Assembly (NCBI GenBank): GCA_947475295.1
Contig: CANJLF010000008.1
Span: 1 to 64,000, forward strand
Origin: Fidelibacterota bacterium
Lineage (GTDB): Bacteria > Pseudomonadota > Alphaproteobacteria > Rhodospirillales > Rhodospirillaceae
Direction of reading: 5' to 3'
Length of the DNA: 64,000 nucleotides
The notes under the pieces are model-generated. The model was not told where the DNA came from. It saw only the letters and a list, made by a program, of their open reading frames with translations, and ran no database searches. Both the position numbers and the translations under genes were made by a program. Shown piece by piece: positions 53,559 through 62,475 of the stretch (the stretch's first letter is position 1; each line of letters starts with the position of its first letter).

Positions 53559-53699
53559 GGCCGTCTATAGCGTCGTTTTCGGCCATGACATAGCCGTTTT
53601 GTGAGTTAACTTTTAACTTTAGATGTAGCGCTTACAGTATTGTTTTGTATAAATACAAATAACATATCTCCCTCTTCTCCCAGCCCACACAAGGATAAG

Positions 53700-54350
53700 A
53701 TGGCAAAACCCGCCGAGCCCGCCTTCAAAGGCCCGCCCAAAAACTGCGGCCTATGCCCACGATTGGCGGAGTTCCGCGACGATAACCGGGCCCAATTTCC
53801 CGATTGGCACAACGGCGCTGTCCCAGCCTTTGGATCCTTGGACGCCAGCCTCCTGGTGGTGGGCCTGGCGCCGGGCCTTCGCGGGGCCAACCGCACCGGA
53901 CGGCCCTTTACTGGCGACTACGCCGGGGAGCTGCTTTATCCCAGCCTTCTCAAGTATGGCCGGGCGCGCGGCACCTACCGGGCCGAAGTCGACGACGGCC
54001 TGGAACTGGTGGACTGCCGCATCACCAACGCCGTACGCTGCGTGCCACCGGCCAATAAACCGACGCCTCTGGAGCAAAAGACCTGCCGAAGTTTCCTGGT
54101 GGCCGAAATCGCCGCCATGCCCCGCCTGCGGTCGATTTTGGTCCTGGGCGGTATTGCCCACAACGCCGTCATGACCACCTTGGGTTTACGTAAGGTCTTG
54201 TTTCCGTTCAAACATGGCGCGACACATCGTTTCGATAAGAAACTATCAATAACTGACAGTTACCATTGTTCACGTTACAACCTGAACACAGGGGTTCTGA
54301 CCGAACCCATGTTTCACGAGGCCCTGGAACGGGCGATATCTGCAACCTAA
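53700..54350 (+). CDS. uracil-DNA glycosylase, family 5 (UdgB-like), iron-sulfur type
   Basis: The 216-residue base-excision repair enzyme has an Fe-S Cys pair in NCGLCPRLAEFRD. The active-site loop is GLAPGLRGANRTGRPFTGD, where Ala stands at the position of the usual catalytic Asp/Asn, a family 5 trait. TNAVRCVPPANKP and KTCRSFL supply the other cluster Cys. The SD is AAGGA 4 nt before ATG 53700; the frame extends back to 53640 but without homology. It is divergent from folK and continues into the acetyltransferase 12 nt later. Confidence 0.9.
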   Translation: MAKPAEPAFKGPPKNCGLCPRLAEFRDDNRAQFPDWHNGAVPAFGSLDASLLVVGLAPGLRGANRTGRPFTGDYAGELLYPSLLKYGRARGTYRAEVDDGLELVDCRITNAVRCVPPANKPTPLEQKTCRSFLVAEIAAMPRLRSILVLGGIAHNAVMTTLGLRKVLFPFKHGATHRFDKKLSITDSYHCSRYNLNTGVLTEPMFHEALERAISAT

Positions 54351-54362
54351 GAGTTTGTTTGG

Positions 54363-55145
54363 ATGGACCGCGCGACGATATTAAAGGCCTTTGAGGCGAA
54401 CCTGTGGGACCGGGCGTCCTTCCTTGCTAAATCGCGAAAAGACGCCGAAATCCAGGACTCACCGGATTTGCTGGTGGTGGATTCCGGCCTGCCCGCCAAG
54501 TCTTTGAACACCATCGGCCGCTCCACCCTGCATCCCCGCTTCGCCACCGACCGCATCGAAGCGGCAGTCAAACGCTTCCGCGCCAAGTCGTCGCCCTTCA
54601 CCTGGATCCTGGGGCCGCTTTCGGGTCACGGCACCACTGAACCGGCGCTGAAGGATCTGGGCCTCGCCTGCCCAGAGGAAGAATGGATCATGGCCATGCA
54701 GCTCGACGGCGCGGTGCCGGGCAACCTGCCTTCGGGTTTTGACATCAAGCGCGTCGCTACCACGGCCCAGGTCGAGCATTTCGCCGACGTCCTGGCCGCG
54801 ACCACCACCCCGCCCGACGAGAACATCAAAACCTTCTTTGCCGACACCAAGGAAGCCGTCATAGCCCCGGCATCACCACTCCGACTCTATGTCGGCTATA
54901 GCGGCGCCGAACCGGTGGCCGTGCTGGAAGCTTTCAATGCCCACAGCATCATCAGCTTCTACGCCATGGCGGCTTTGGCCAGCACGCGCGGCAAAGGCTA
55001 TGCGGCGGCGCTGCTCATCAATGCCTTGCGGGAAGCGAAAAAGGTCGGTGTGAGATTGGCCTGCCTGCAAACCCCTGAAGCCGGCCGCGCGCTCTACGAA
55101 CGCATCGGCTTCAAGCCCGTCGGCCGCATCGCGGCGTATTCCTAA
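54363..55145 (+). CDS. GNAT-family acetyltransferase
   Basis: 260 residues. The carboxy half holds the GNAT core: AEPVAVLEAFNAHSIISFYAMA, the acetyl-CoA loop STRGKGYAAALLINALREAKK, and CLQTPEAGRALYERIGFKPVGRIAAY. The first 120 residues carry no motif I recognise but resemble the amino half of two-domain GNAT proteins. The substrate is unknown. It is 12 nt after the glycosylase and probably in the same transcript. Confidence 0.85.
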   Translation: MDRATILKAFEANLWDRASFLAKSRKDAEIQDSPDLLVVDSGLPAKSLNTIGRSTLHPRFATDRIEAAVKRFRAKSSPFTWILGPLSGHGTTEPALKDLGLACPEEEWIMAMQLDGAVPGNLPSGFDIKRVATTAQVEHFADVLAATTTPPDENIKTFFADTKEAVIAPASPLRLYVGYSGAEPVAVLEAFNAHSIISFYAMAALASTRGKGYAAALLINALREAKKVGVRLACLQTPEAGRALYERIGFKPVGRIAAYS

Positions 55146-55147
55146 AC

Positions 55148-55720
55148 TTATTTTGCGCCAATCGCCTGATCGATGGCAGCCTTGATCTCGGGCGCGTCGG
55201 GCACGACTTTGGTCGGGAATGACGCCACCAAATCGCCTTTGGCGTCGATCAGGTACTTGTGGAAGTTCCACTTCGGCGCCTTGTCGGGGCCCAAGACATC
55301 CAGCGCCCACTTGTAAAACGGATGGATGTCGCCGCCTTGGACGGAAACTTTCGCCGCCAATGGAAAATCGACGTCGTATTTGGATTCACAGAACTGCTTG
55401 ATCTCGGCATTGCTGCCCGGCTCCTGGCCGCCGAAATTGTTGGCCGGCACGCCAAGCACCACCAGGCCCTTGTTTTTGTATTCCCTGTAGATGTGCTCGA
55501 GGCCTTCGTACTGCGGCGTGAAACCGCAGAAAGACGCCGTATTCACCACCAGCACGGCCTTGCCCTTGTACTTCGACATGGGCAGCGGTCCGCCGTCGAT
55601 GCTTTCGAAGCTGAAGTCGTGAGCGTTCTTGGCCATGGCGGGACCCCCAAATCCGGCGAGGAGCAAGCCTGTGGCAAGAGCGACGGCGCCCGCAAGCTTC
55701 ATAAAAGTCGCTCTAACCAT
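55148..55720 (-). CDS. glutathione peroxidase family protein, exported
   Basis: 190 residues with a signal peptide (MKLAGAVALATGLLLAGFGGPAMA). The catalytic tetrad is present: Cys in VNTASFCGFTPQYEGLE, Gln in VPANNFGGQEPGS, Trp and Asn in APKWNFHKYL. The Cys rather than selenocysteine form is typical of bacteria. It overlaps the upstream molybdopterin gene by 8 nt, so co-expression is likely. Export to the periplasm suggests defence against lipid or other peroxides there, using thioredoxin-like electron donors. Confidence 0.9.
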   Translation of the reverse strand: MVRATFMKLAGAVALATGLLLAGFGGPAMAKNAHDFSFESIDGGPLPMSKYKGKAVLVVNTASFCGFTPQYEGLEHIYREYKNKGLVVLGVPANNFGGQEPGSNAEIKQFCESKYDVDFPLAAKVSVQGGDIHPFYKWALDVLGPDKAPKWNFHKYLIDAKGDLVASFPTKVVPDAPEIKAAIDQAIGAK

Positions 55721-56378
55721 AACGCTCTTCCTTCCAGGGATTGCCGCGCATGTGGTAGCCCCGCGCTTCCCAATAGCCCGGCTGGTCCCGGTCCAGAAAG
55801 GTGATGTGGCGGATCCACTTGGCGCTCTTCCAAAAATAGAGATGCGGGACGACCAAACGCGCCGGCCCGCCGTGCGCGCGGTCAAGGGGTTTGCCTTGCC
55901 AAGTATGAGCGATGAAAACATCGTCGCGATCCACGTCGGCCAAAGGGATATTGGTCGAATATCCGTCGTAACTTTTTACCATTAGGACCTTGGCCGACGG
56001 TAGGGGTTTTACTTGGTGCAGGAACGTACGCATGGCCACACCGGCCCATTTGTTGTCGTAGCGTGACCAGGTTGTGACGCAGTGAATATCGTTAAAATAG
56101 CTTACCTGGGGCTGAGACATGAATGCGGCCCAGTCCCATTTTATTGGATTGGCCACCTGCCCGGCCACCGATAAGCCCCACTCCGCTTGGCTTAGATTGG
56201 GCTGGAGCCCAAGGTCGAGCACCGGGAAATCCGTTGTGACACGCTGGCCGGGTGGGCGACGGACTTGGGCCGGGTCGGCCGAAGTGCCGGTCAGGCCGCG
56301 GCCCTCTTTTGCCCACTGCTCCTTGGTGTGAATCAGCTTGGCGTTCACATCTTCGTGAGGCTCGCCATCGTCGGCCAT
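55713..56378 (-). CDS. molybdopterin-dependent oxidoreductase, sulfite-oxidase fold
   Basis: 221 residues. WGLSVAGQVANPIKWDWAAF, the Mo-ligand Cys in DIHCVTTWSRYDNKWAGV, YDGYSTNIPLADVDRDDVFI, and GGPARLVVPHLYFWKSAKWI are all features of the sulfite-oxidase-like molybdopterin domain. There is no signal peptide or Tat motif, unlike MsrP/YedY, so it is probably cytoplasmic. The substrate is not known. ATG 56378 has a GGAGCG ribosome site. It sits between smpB (14 nt) and the peroxidase (8-nt overlap). Confidence 0.88.
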   Translation of the reverse strand: MADDGEPHEDVNAKLIHTKEQWAKEGRGLTGTSADPAQVRRPPGQRVTTDFPVLDLGLQPNLSQAEWGLSVAGQVANPIKWDWAAFMSQPQVSYFNDIHCVTTWSRYDNKWAGVAMRTFLHQVKPLPSAKVLMVKSYDGYSTNIPLADVDRDDVFIAHTWQGKPLDRAHGGPARLVVPHLYFWKSAKWIRHITFLDRDQPGYWEARGYHMRGNPWKEERYG

Positions 56379-56392
56379 AGCGCCTCGCTCCT

Positions 56393-56863
56393 TTAGCCTT
56401 TGGCCCGCATCACCCGGGCTTGCTCGCGTTGCCATTCGCGTTTCTTGATGTCGTCGCGGCGGTCGACGTGGGTTTTGCCCTTGGCGAGGCCGAGCTGGAC
56501 CTTTGCATTGCCGCGGTCGTTGAAATAGAGGCTGAGCGGCACCACGGTCATGCCCTTGCGCCCGATCGCGGCCATGAGCCGGTCGATCTCTTTCTTATGC
56601 AGCAGGAGCTTTCTCTTGCGGCGTTCTTCGTGCTGAAAGTGGCTGGCGCCTTCGTAAGCCGGAATATGCACATTGATCAGATAAAGTTCGCCGCCTTCGA
56701 CCTGGGCGAAAGCCTCGATCAAGGTGCAGCGCCCTAAGCGCAGCGACTTTACCTCGCTGCCGGTCAGCATGATGCCGGCTTCGAGCGTGTCTTCGATGGC
56801 ATAGTCGTGACGCGCCTTGCGGTTCTGCGCCACGGTTCCATGAGAGATGAGGGCTTTTGCCAT
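56393..56863 (-). CDS. smpB: SsrA-binding protein SmpB
   Basis: The 156-residue partner of tmRNA rescues stalled ribosomes. It has ARHDYAIEDTLEAGIMLTGSEVKSLR, CTLIEAFAQVEGGELYLINVHIPAYE, and the carboxy-terminal GLAKGKTHVDRRDDIKKREW tail that mimics codon-anticodon pairing. The ssrA RNA gene is not in this window. It follows dapA by 24 nt, as in many relatives. Confidence 0.97.
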   Translation of the reverse strand: MAKALISHGTVAQNRKARHDYAIEDTLEAGIMLTGSEVKSLRLGRCTLIEAFAQVEGGELYLINVHIPAYEGASHFQHEERRKRKLLLHKKEIDRLMAAIGRKGMTVVPLSLYFNDRGNAKVQLGLAKGKTHVDRRDDIKKREWQREQARVMRAKG

Positions 56864-56887
56864 CCGCCTGTTTATTTCAACAATGCC

Positions 56888-57763
56888 CTAGTTCAGCAGT
56901 CCGGCGGCGCGCATGGCTTCTTCGATCCTGGCCTTGCTCTTAATCTTGAGCGGCGCGAGCGGCAACCGCGTATCCGGCGCGCACTTACCGAGCAGGCTGG
57001 CCGCGAATTTCACCGGCCCCGGATTGGTCTCGACGAACATCGCTTCATGCAGCGGCGCGAGAATGTCGCGCACGCGGAAGGCATCCTCGTAGGTGCCGAG
57101 GTGCCAGGAGTCCTGCAGCTGCGCGCACAGATGCGGCGCAACGTTAGCGGTCACGGAAATGCACCCCTTGCCGCCTTGAGCAAGGAACGCCACGGAGGTT
57201 CCGTCCTCGCCCGAGAGCTGGCAAAACTTCTCGCCGACCAGTTGCAGCATCTTCTGCGGGCGGGTGAGATCGTTGGTCGCGTCCTTCACACCGACGATAT
57301 TGTCGTGCTCGGCCAGCTTGGCCATGGTCTCGACCGACATGTCGATCACGCAGCGCGCCGGGATATTATAAATGATGATCGGAATATCGACGGCATTGGC
57401 GATGGCGAGGTAATGCAGCACCAGGCCTTCCTGAGTCGGCTTGTTGTAATAGGGCGTCACAACCAGGACGGCATCGGCGCCGGCTTCCTTGGCGTGTTTG
57501 GTGAAATCGATGGCCTCGCTGGTCGAATTGGACCCCGCGCCGGCAATCACCGGCACCCGCCCGTCGGCGGCCTCGACGCACAGCTCGACCACGCGCTTGT
57601 GCTCGGCATGGGTCAGGGTCGGGGATTCGCCGGTCGTGCCGCAGGGCACAAGACCGTGGGAGCCCTGCTCGATCTGCCAGTTGACGAAGTCCTGGAATGC
57701 CTGCTCGTCGACTTTGCCCTTTCTGAAGGGCGTAATAAGGGCGGTAAGAGAACCGCGAAACAT
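56888..57763 (-). CDS. dapA: 4-hydroxy-tetrahydrodipicolinate synthase
   Basis: The 291-residue aldolase-type enzyme commits aspartate semialdehyde and pyruvate to lysine/diaminopimelate. Catalytic Tyr is in VTPYYNKPTQEG, Schiff-base Lys in NIVGVKDATNDLTRP, and substrate loop in CGTTGESPTLT. ATG 57763 is 7 nt after AGGAG, which fixes the start over an ATG at 57778. It is divergent from the transglycosylase gene. Confidence 0.97.
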   Translation of the reverse strand: MFRGSLTALITPFRKGKVDEQAFQDFVNWQIEQGSHGLVPCGTTGESPTLTHAEHKRVVELCVEAADGRVPVIAGAGSNSTSEAIDFTKHAKEAGADAVLVVTPYYNKPTQEGLVLHYLAIANAVDIPIIIYNIPARCVIDMSVETMAKLAEHDNIVGVKDATNDLTRPQKMLQLVGEKFCQLSGEDGTSVAFLAQGGKGCISVTANVAPHLCAQLQDSWHLGTYEDAFRVRDILAPLHEAMFVETNPGPVKFAASLLGKCAPDTRLPLAPLKIKSKARIEEAMRAAGLLN

Positions 57764-57900
57764 AGGATACTCCTGCATTGAACGGCGCCGGTGTATAAAG
57801 GCCGGCGCCGGCGGACAGTACCACAGGGCGGGGGCGCTACAAGAACCGGCCCCGAGAAGACAGATTTTCAAGATAGCGTATAGTGGTACTCCAGGTTTGT

Positions 57901-60072
57901 ATGACGAAGCGATTGGCCGAAACGATCTTCCCGAGGGGCCGGCAGGGGCGCAAGACGCCGGCCGGCGTTGTCGTTTTGGCCGTGCTCATGACAGCTTTGC
58001 CCGTGTTGGCCGCCGAGACCGCCGCCGTTTCCGCGAACCCGCCGCCGGGGATGATTTTGCCCGAGCGCAAACCGCCGGTTCCCGCCAGGAAGGCGCCACA
58101 AGAGTCCGCCCCAGATACGGCGGCGCCTGCAGCCGCACCATCTCTGCCGGCTGTGACGGTAACCGCCCCACCCCCGCCCGTATTGACGACGCGGGAAAAG
58201 ACCATTTTGAACGAGGCCATCAAGGCCGCCGTCAAGCACAACTGGCCCAAGGCCCGTTCGACCATCGCCACCGCGCGCAGTCCGCTTTTGTCGAAGATCA
58301 TCGAGTGGGCCTATCTGCGCGACCCGGGGCCCCATGCCGGCTTCACCGAACGCACCGCCTTCCTGGTGGCCAATCCGAAGTGGCCGGCGGCTAACGACAT
58401 CCGCCGCCGCGCCGAGGACGCCATCGACGACTCCATCTCGTCGTCCACCCTCACCGCCTGGTTCGCGGCCAATCCGCCGCTGTCGACCGCCGGCAAAGCC
58501 GCTTATGCCCGTGCGCTCGCCGCCCAGGGCAACACCGACCAGGCCCATGCCATCGCGCGCGACGCCTGGGTCAACGGCTATTTCAACAAAGACGACGAAC
58601 GCGATTTCCTGCGTGAATTCAGATCGGTTCTGACACCCGATGATCATTGGGCGCGCATCGACCGCATTCTGTATGAGGAGCAGACCTCGGCGGCCCAGCG
58701 CCTTCTTTCTTATGTGGACACCGGACACGCCGCAGTGGCTCAGGCGCGCATCGCGCTGATCGGCTCGGCGCGCACCGCCGAGGGCGCCATCGCCGCCGTG
58801 CCGGCCGCGCTGCAGAACGATCCCGGCCTGTTGTACGACCGCGTCCGCTGGCGGCGCACGCGCGACAACGAGGATGGCGCGCGCCAGCTGGTGCCGCCCT
58901 TCGAACTCGGCGGCCCGCGTCCCGACCTGTGGTGGCGCGAGCGCAATGCGCTGGCCCGCGACGCGCTGGCTGAGGGCAACATCACCGAAGCCTACGCCCT
59001 GGCCAAGCATCACGGCAGCATCGATGCACTCAGCGTCTCGGAAGCCGAGTGGCTGGCGGGATGGATCGCGCTGCGCTTTTTGAAGGACGGCGAAGCCGCG
59101 CTGGCGCATTTTGAGAAGGTCTACGATTCCGTACAGACCCCGCCGAGCTTGGCGCGCGGCGCTTATTGGACGGGGCGCACGACGGAATTCCTGGGCCGCC
59201 CCGATCTCGCCGCCGAATGGTATCAGCGCGCCGCGGCTTACGTGACGACCTATTACGGCCAGTTGGCGCTCGCGCGCCTGAAGAGCGACACAGTCCCGCA
59301 GCTGCCGCAAGATCCGGACCCCACCGCCGAAGAGCGTGCGGCCTTCAACGCCGATGAACTGACCAGGGCCTTGCGCGCGCTGATGGATGTGGACGCCAAA
59401 TCCTATCAACGCGCCTTCGCCCAGGCCATGTCTGAGAACTCCGCGTCGGCCGCCGAACGCCAGATGACCGCCGAACTGGTCAACCGGCTTTCACGGATTG
59501 ATCTTGGAGTCGTCGTCGCCCGACAAGCCGCGCGCGATAAAATCACGTTGGTGCAATACGGCTGGCCGACACCGGCCTATGCCTATCCCGCTTTGCCGGA
59601 AAAGGCCTTTATCCTCGCCATTACGAGACAAGAGAGTAATTTCGACGTCGCCGCGCTGAGCAGCGCCGGCGCACGCGGCCTCATGCAGCTGATGCCGCCG
59701 ACGGCGCGGGGCCTCGCCAAAGCCACTAAACAACCTTATGCGGAAAAGCGCCTGACCACCGACGGCGCCTACAACATGCGCCTCGGCTCGGTCTATCTGA
59801 ACAGCCTGCTTGCGAACTTCGACGGATCCTATGTGCTGGCGGCGGCGGCCTATAACGCCGGGCCGGGACGCCCGCGCCAGTGGATCAAGCAATTCGGCGA
59901 TCCGCGCGATCCATCCGTCGATGCCATCGACTGGGTCGAGCAGATTCCCTTCGCCGAGACCCGCTCTTATGTTCAGCGGATCATGGAGAATCTCATGATC
60001 TACCGCGCGGTGCTCGACGGCACGACTCAGGTTCCAAAAACGCTTGAGACGGAGCTGGCGCGGCACCAGTAG
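57901..60072 (+). CDS. soluble lytic murein transglycosylase (Slt-type)
   Basis: 723 residues: a signal or membrane segment (AGVVVLAVLMTALPVLA), a Pro/Ala linker, and a long alpha-helical superhelical domain (about 90-540). A carboxy-terminal SLT domain has the catalytic Glu in AITRQESNFDVAALSSAGARG, then MQLMPPTARGLA, AAAYNAGPGRPRQW and ETRSYVQRIMENL. It cleaves peptidoglycan strands in the periplasm. ATG 57901 has AGGT 4 nt upstream; GTG 57883 is in frame. A terminator follows. Confidence 0.93.
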   Translation: MTKRLAETIFPRGRQGRKTPAGVVVLAVLMTALPVLAAETAAVSANPPPGMILPERKPPVPARKAPQESAPDTAAPAAAPSLPAVTVTAPPPPVLTTREKTILNEAIKAAVKHNWPKARSTIATARSPLLSKIIEWAYLRDPGPHAGFTERTAFLVANPKWPAANDIRRRAEDAIDDSISSSTLTAWFAANPPLSTAGKAAYARALAAQGNTDQAHAIARDAWVNGYFNKDDERDFLREFRSVLTPDDHWARIDRILYEEQTSAAQRLLSYVDTGHAAVAQARIALIGSARTAEGAIAAVPAALQNDPGLLYDRVRWRRTRDNEDGARQLVPPFELGGPRPDLWWRERNALARDALAEGNITEAYALAKHHGSIDALSVSEAEWLAGWIALRFLKDGEAALAHFEKVYDSVQTPPSLARGAYWTGRTTEFLGRPDLAAEWYQRAAAYVTTYYGQLALARLKSDTVPQLPQDPDPTAEERAAFNADELTRALRALMDVDAKSYQRAFAQAMSENSASAAERQMTAELVNRLSRIDLGVVVARQAARDKITLVQYGWPTPAYAYPALPEKAFILAITRQESNFDVAALSSAGARGLMQLMPPTARGLAKATKQPYAEKRLTTDGAYNMRLGSVYLNSLLANFDGSYVLAAAAYNAGPGRPRQWIKQFGDPRDPSVDAIDWVEQIPFAETRSYVQRIMENLMIYRAVLDGTTQVPKTLETELARHQ

Positions 60073-60097
60073 CGCGCCCAACAAAAATGGCCCAAAT

Positions 60098-60132
60098 AAA
60101 AAAGGCCGGCGTTTCCACCGGCCCTTTTAAAA
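60098..60132. terminator. bidirectional terminator between transglycosylase and bactofilin genes
   Basis: GGCCGG (60104-60109), loop CGTTTCCA, CCGGCC (60118-60123). An A run lies on the left (AAATAAAAAA) and CTTTTAAAA on the right, so it can serve both converging units. Confidence 0.75.
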
Positions 60133-60148
60133 TTCCTGCGCCTGTTTC

Positions 60149-60640
60149 TTAGGTCGCCGCGATGGCCGCTTTCGGCATGCCGCCGACGCGCGCGCCGCCG
60201 ATCATGGCCCGCTCGGGCGGCTGACGCGGCACCTCAACAACCGGCGCCGGCGCGGCCTCGGTGATGCGCTTGCAATGGCCTTCCATGTAAGCACCGGGCT
60301 CGATGGCAAGGCTTTCGTGCTCGACGTCGCCGGACATGCGCGCGGTCGAGGCGAGAAAAACGCTTTTTGCGCGGATCATGCCTTTGATTGCGCCGTGCAT
60401 GCGCACCGTCTGCGCCACGACTTCACCGACAACAGAACCCTTCACGCCGACAATCAACGCCTTGCACTTGATATCGCCATTCACAACGCCATCAACTTGA
60501 ATTTCGCCGCCGGAATTGAGGTTGCCCTCGATCGACAGATCGGCGCTGATGATGGACGGAACCGCCTTCACGGAAAGGTCGGCACGCTGCTCCTGCGCGT
60601 GGCCATTGCCGTTGCTGGCTTTATTGCTTTTTGAAAACAT
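60149..60640 (-). CDS. bactofilin family cytoskeletal protein
   Basis: 163 residues. The central beta-helix repeats every 6-7 residues (IISADLSIEGNLNSGGEIQVDG, VNGDIKCKALIVGVKGSVVGEV, VRMHGAIKGMIRAKSVFL). Disordered ends flank it: Asn/Gly/His-rich at the front, Pro-rich behind. Bactofilins polymerise without nucleotide and anchor cell-wall enzymes. ATG 60640 lies inside the last codons of the M23 gene (20-nt overlap), so the two are coupled. Confidence 0.92.
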   Translation of the reverse strand: MFSKSNKASNGNGHAQEQRADLSVKAVPSIISADLSIEGNLNSGGEIQVDGVVNGDIKCKALIVGVKGSVVGEVVAQTVRMHGAIKGMIRAKSVFLASTARMSGDVEHESLAIEPGAYMEGHCKRITEAAPAPVVEVPRQPPERAMIGGARVGGMPKAAIAAT

Positions 60641-62066
60641 CACTACCGGCTTTCATAAACTTCAACGGATTCACGTGCTGACCGTTGCTGATCACTTCGT
60701 AGTGCACGTGGGGGCCGGTACACCGGCCGCTGCAGCCGATCTGTCCGAGGACAGTGCCGCGCTCAACTTTATCGCCTTCTTGGACTTTGATGCGCGCCAT
60801 ATGGCCGTATCGTGTGAGCAGCCCCATGCCATGGTCGATTTCAACCATGCGACCATAGCTTCCATCCCAACCGGCGTGAACTACTTTTCCCTCGCCGGGG
60901 CTGACCACCGAGGCCTTGTATGGCGCGCCGAGATCAAGCCCAAGATGTTGTGATGTCTGACCCGTGAACGGGTCGCTGCGAACACCGAAGCTGCTGTTGA
61001 TTTCGAAATTCTTGACCGGGGCATCGAGCGGCAGGCGCACGATCAGGCCTTGCAAGTCCTGAAGCCGATCAACATTGGCGTTTAATTGATTGAGCGATTC
61101 CTGCAGCGGGCCCGAATCCTTGGAGGCTTTATCGAGCGGAATGAACGGACCGCCCTGCCCGCCGCGAGCCTTCTGGCGTTTGGCCAAAAGGTCGATATCA
61201 AGACCGGTGACGCTGAGCGACGCTTCAATGTCGGAGATCTTCGTCTCGGTGACTTCGGAGAAGCGATGATAGAGCAGCAGTTGGTTGCTCTCCATCTCGC
61301 GGATCTGATTTTCCAGCGCGCCGACTTTTTGCGACAGACCTTCACGCTCGGTCAGCGCCATGTCGCGCTGGAGGACAACCTGACGGAGTTCCAAGCTGTC
61401 GGTGGCGATGAAGGGTGTCTTCTGATGGTGGCCGACGACGTCAACCATGGAATCTTCCAGGTCGGCGAGTTCGTTGAGAAGGTTTTTGCGTTCCTGATCG
61501 GCATGGCCGCGGTCGAGTTTGGCTTTGCTGAGAACCAGATCGACATCGCCGCTGTCGCCGCTGAGCGCGCCGGCCGAATCGATCAAGGCATCCTTGGCGC
61601 GGCTTTTGAGTTTTGCGACCAAACCGGTTTTCTTCTCGGCGGTGGCGTTCAGTTCGGCGGCTTTGCTCTTGAGCAATTCGGCTTCGCGGTCGACCAGCGT
61701 CAGTGAACGTTGATAGTTGTTTTCAAGGTCTTTTGTGAGGTCGGCCACGCGCTCCTTGTATATCGACACCTGGGCGAGCAGTTGCTCGTAGCCCATGCGC
61801 GCGTCTTTGATTTCGGTGTTCTTGGCTTGGATACGCTCGCTGTGGTTCATGGCCAGGCCGGAGCTGAACAGCGTCCAGGTGCCGATGGCCATACTGACCG
61901 TTACAAGAACGGCCTGGCGGTTGGTGGACAGCCGAAGCGTCCGCATGCGCTCGCCTGAACGGACAATCAGCTGCCGTTCGGGAAAGAACCGTTGCAGTAG
62001 TTTTTGAACTCGGTTCAGCCCGCGATCTAACGGGTCAAACTTCGAGTGTTGTTTTCCTGAGAACAC
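60621..62066 (-). CDS. M23 family metallopeptidase with coiled coil
   Basis: 481 residues from GTG 62066, chosen because GAGGGG lies 5 nt upstream and relatives include the basic cytoplasmic segment (LLQRFFPERQLIVRSGER). One membrane helix (AVLVTVSMAIGTWTLFSSGLAM), a long periplasmic coiled coil (about 90-300), and a LytM domain with zinc ligands in SQHLGLDLGAPY and GPHVHYEVIS follow. The catalytic site is complete, so it can cut peptidoglycan cross-links. The bactofilin downstream is the expected scaffold; M23-bactofilin pairs shape cells in several bacteria. Confidence 0.92.
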   Translation of the reverse strand: MFSGKQHSKFDPLDRGLNRVQKLLQRFFPERQLIVRSGERMRTLRLSTNRQAVLVTVSMAIGTWTLFSSGLAMNHSERIQAKNTEIKDARMGYEQLLAQVSIYKERVADLTKDLENNYQRSLTLVDREAELLKSKAAELNATAEKKTGLVAKLKSRAKDALIDSAGALSGDSGDVDLVLSKAKLDRGHADQERKNLLNELADLEDSMVDVVGHHQKTPFIATDSLELRQVVLQRDMALTEREGLSQKVGALENQIREMESNQLLLYHRFSEVTETKISDIEASLSVTGLDIDLLAKRQKARGGQGGPFIPLDKASKDSGPLQESLNQLNANVDRLQDLQGLIVRLPLDAPVKNFEINSSFGVRSDPFTGQTSQHLGLDLGAPYKASVVSPGEGKVVHAGWDGSYGRMVEIDHGMGLLTRYGHMARIKVQEGDKVERGTVLGQIGCSGRCTGPHVHYEVISNGQHVNPLKFMKAGSDVFKKQ

Positions 62067-62475
62067 GCAGTCCCCTCTTACTGAATACTTGTGACACCCG
62101 TTCAGTAATCGCCCAGGGTTTAGTATTTTTTTTCCCCCAGGTTTCGGCACCCGCATTTCCCTTGATGAAAATCCCTTAAAGTTGGGACCGCACCACGTTC
62201 TTTTGCAACGCACAACCTTCGCCGCATCCGCCGGAAGTCAAATCGGTCCGTCTGGACGCCGCGCTCGGGCCGTGAGCTGTGACGCTCGGGAAGAGCAAGC
62301 AACCGGCCTCATCCTGTCGATTCTACCCCGGAAATTCAAAGAGAAAGTAAAAACCTAAATTATCATTTATAATCAATACAATAGGATGGTTTTGAAAGTC
62401 CTTTTGCGATGTTCTCTCAATACCTTAATGTGGCGGAACGTCCGGTACACCCAGTCCGAGCCCCGCCGCGAAGCC
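62067..62475. other. 409-bp divergent intergenic region (M23 gene / pgpA)
   Basis: No convincing coding frame; the frame open from 62386 before the pgpA start has no homology signal. An AT-rich core (62340-62400) contains TATAAT at 62368-62373, a candidate -10 for pgpA with no clear -35. On the other side, an 8-T run at 62126-62134 lies upstream of the M23 start. No RNA gene was recognised. Confidence 0.5.

Noticed and set aside
53640-53700. Longer start for the uracil-DNA glycosylase at 53640
   Set aside because: The added residues show no similarity to the family, and a clear ribosome site precedes ATG 53700.
57868-59409. Minus-strand open frame of 513 codons
   Set aside because: Antisense to the lytic transglycosylase, whose catalytic motifs are intact.
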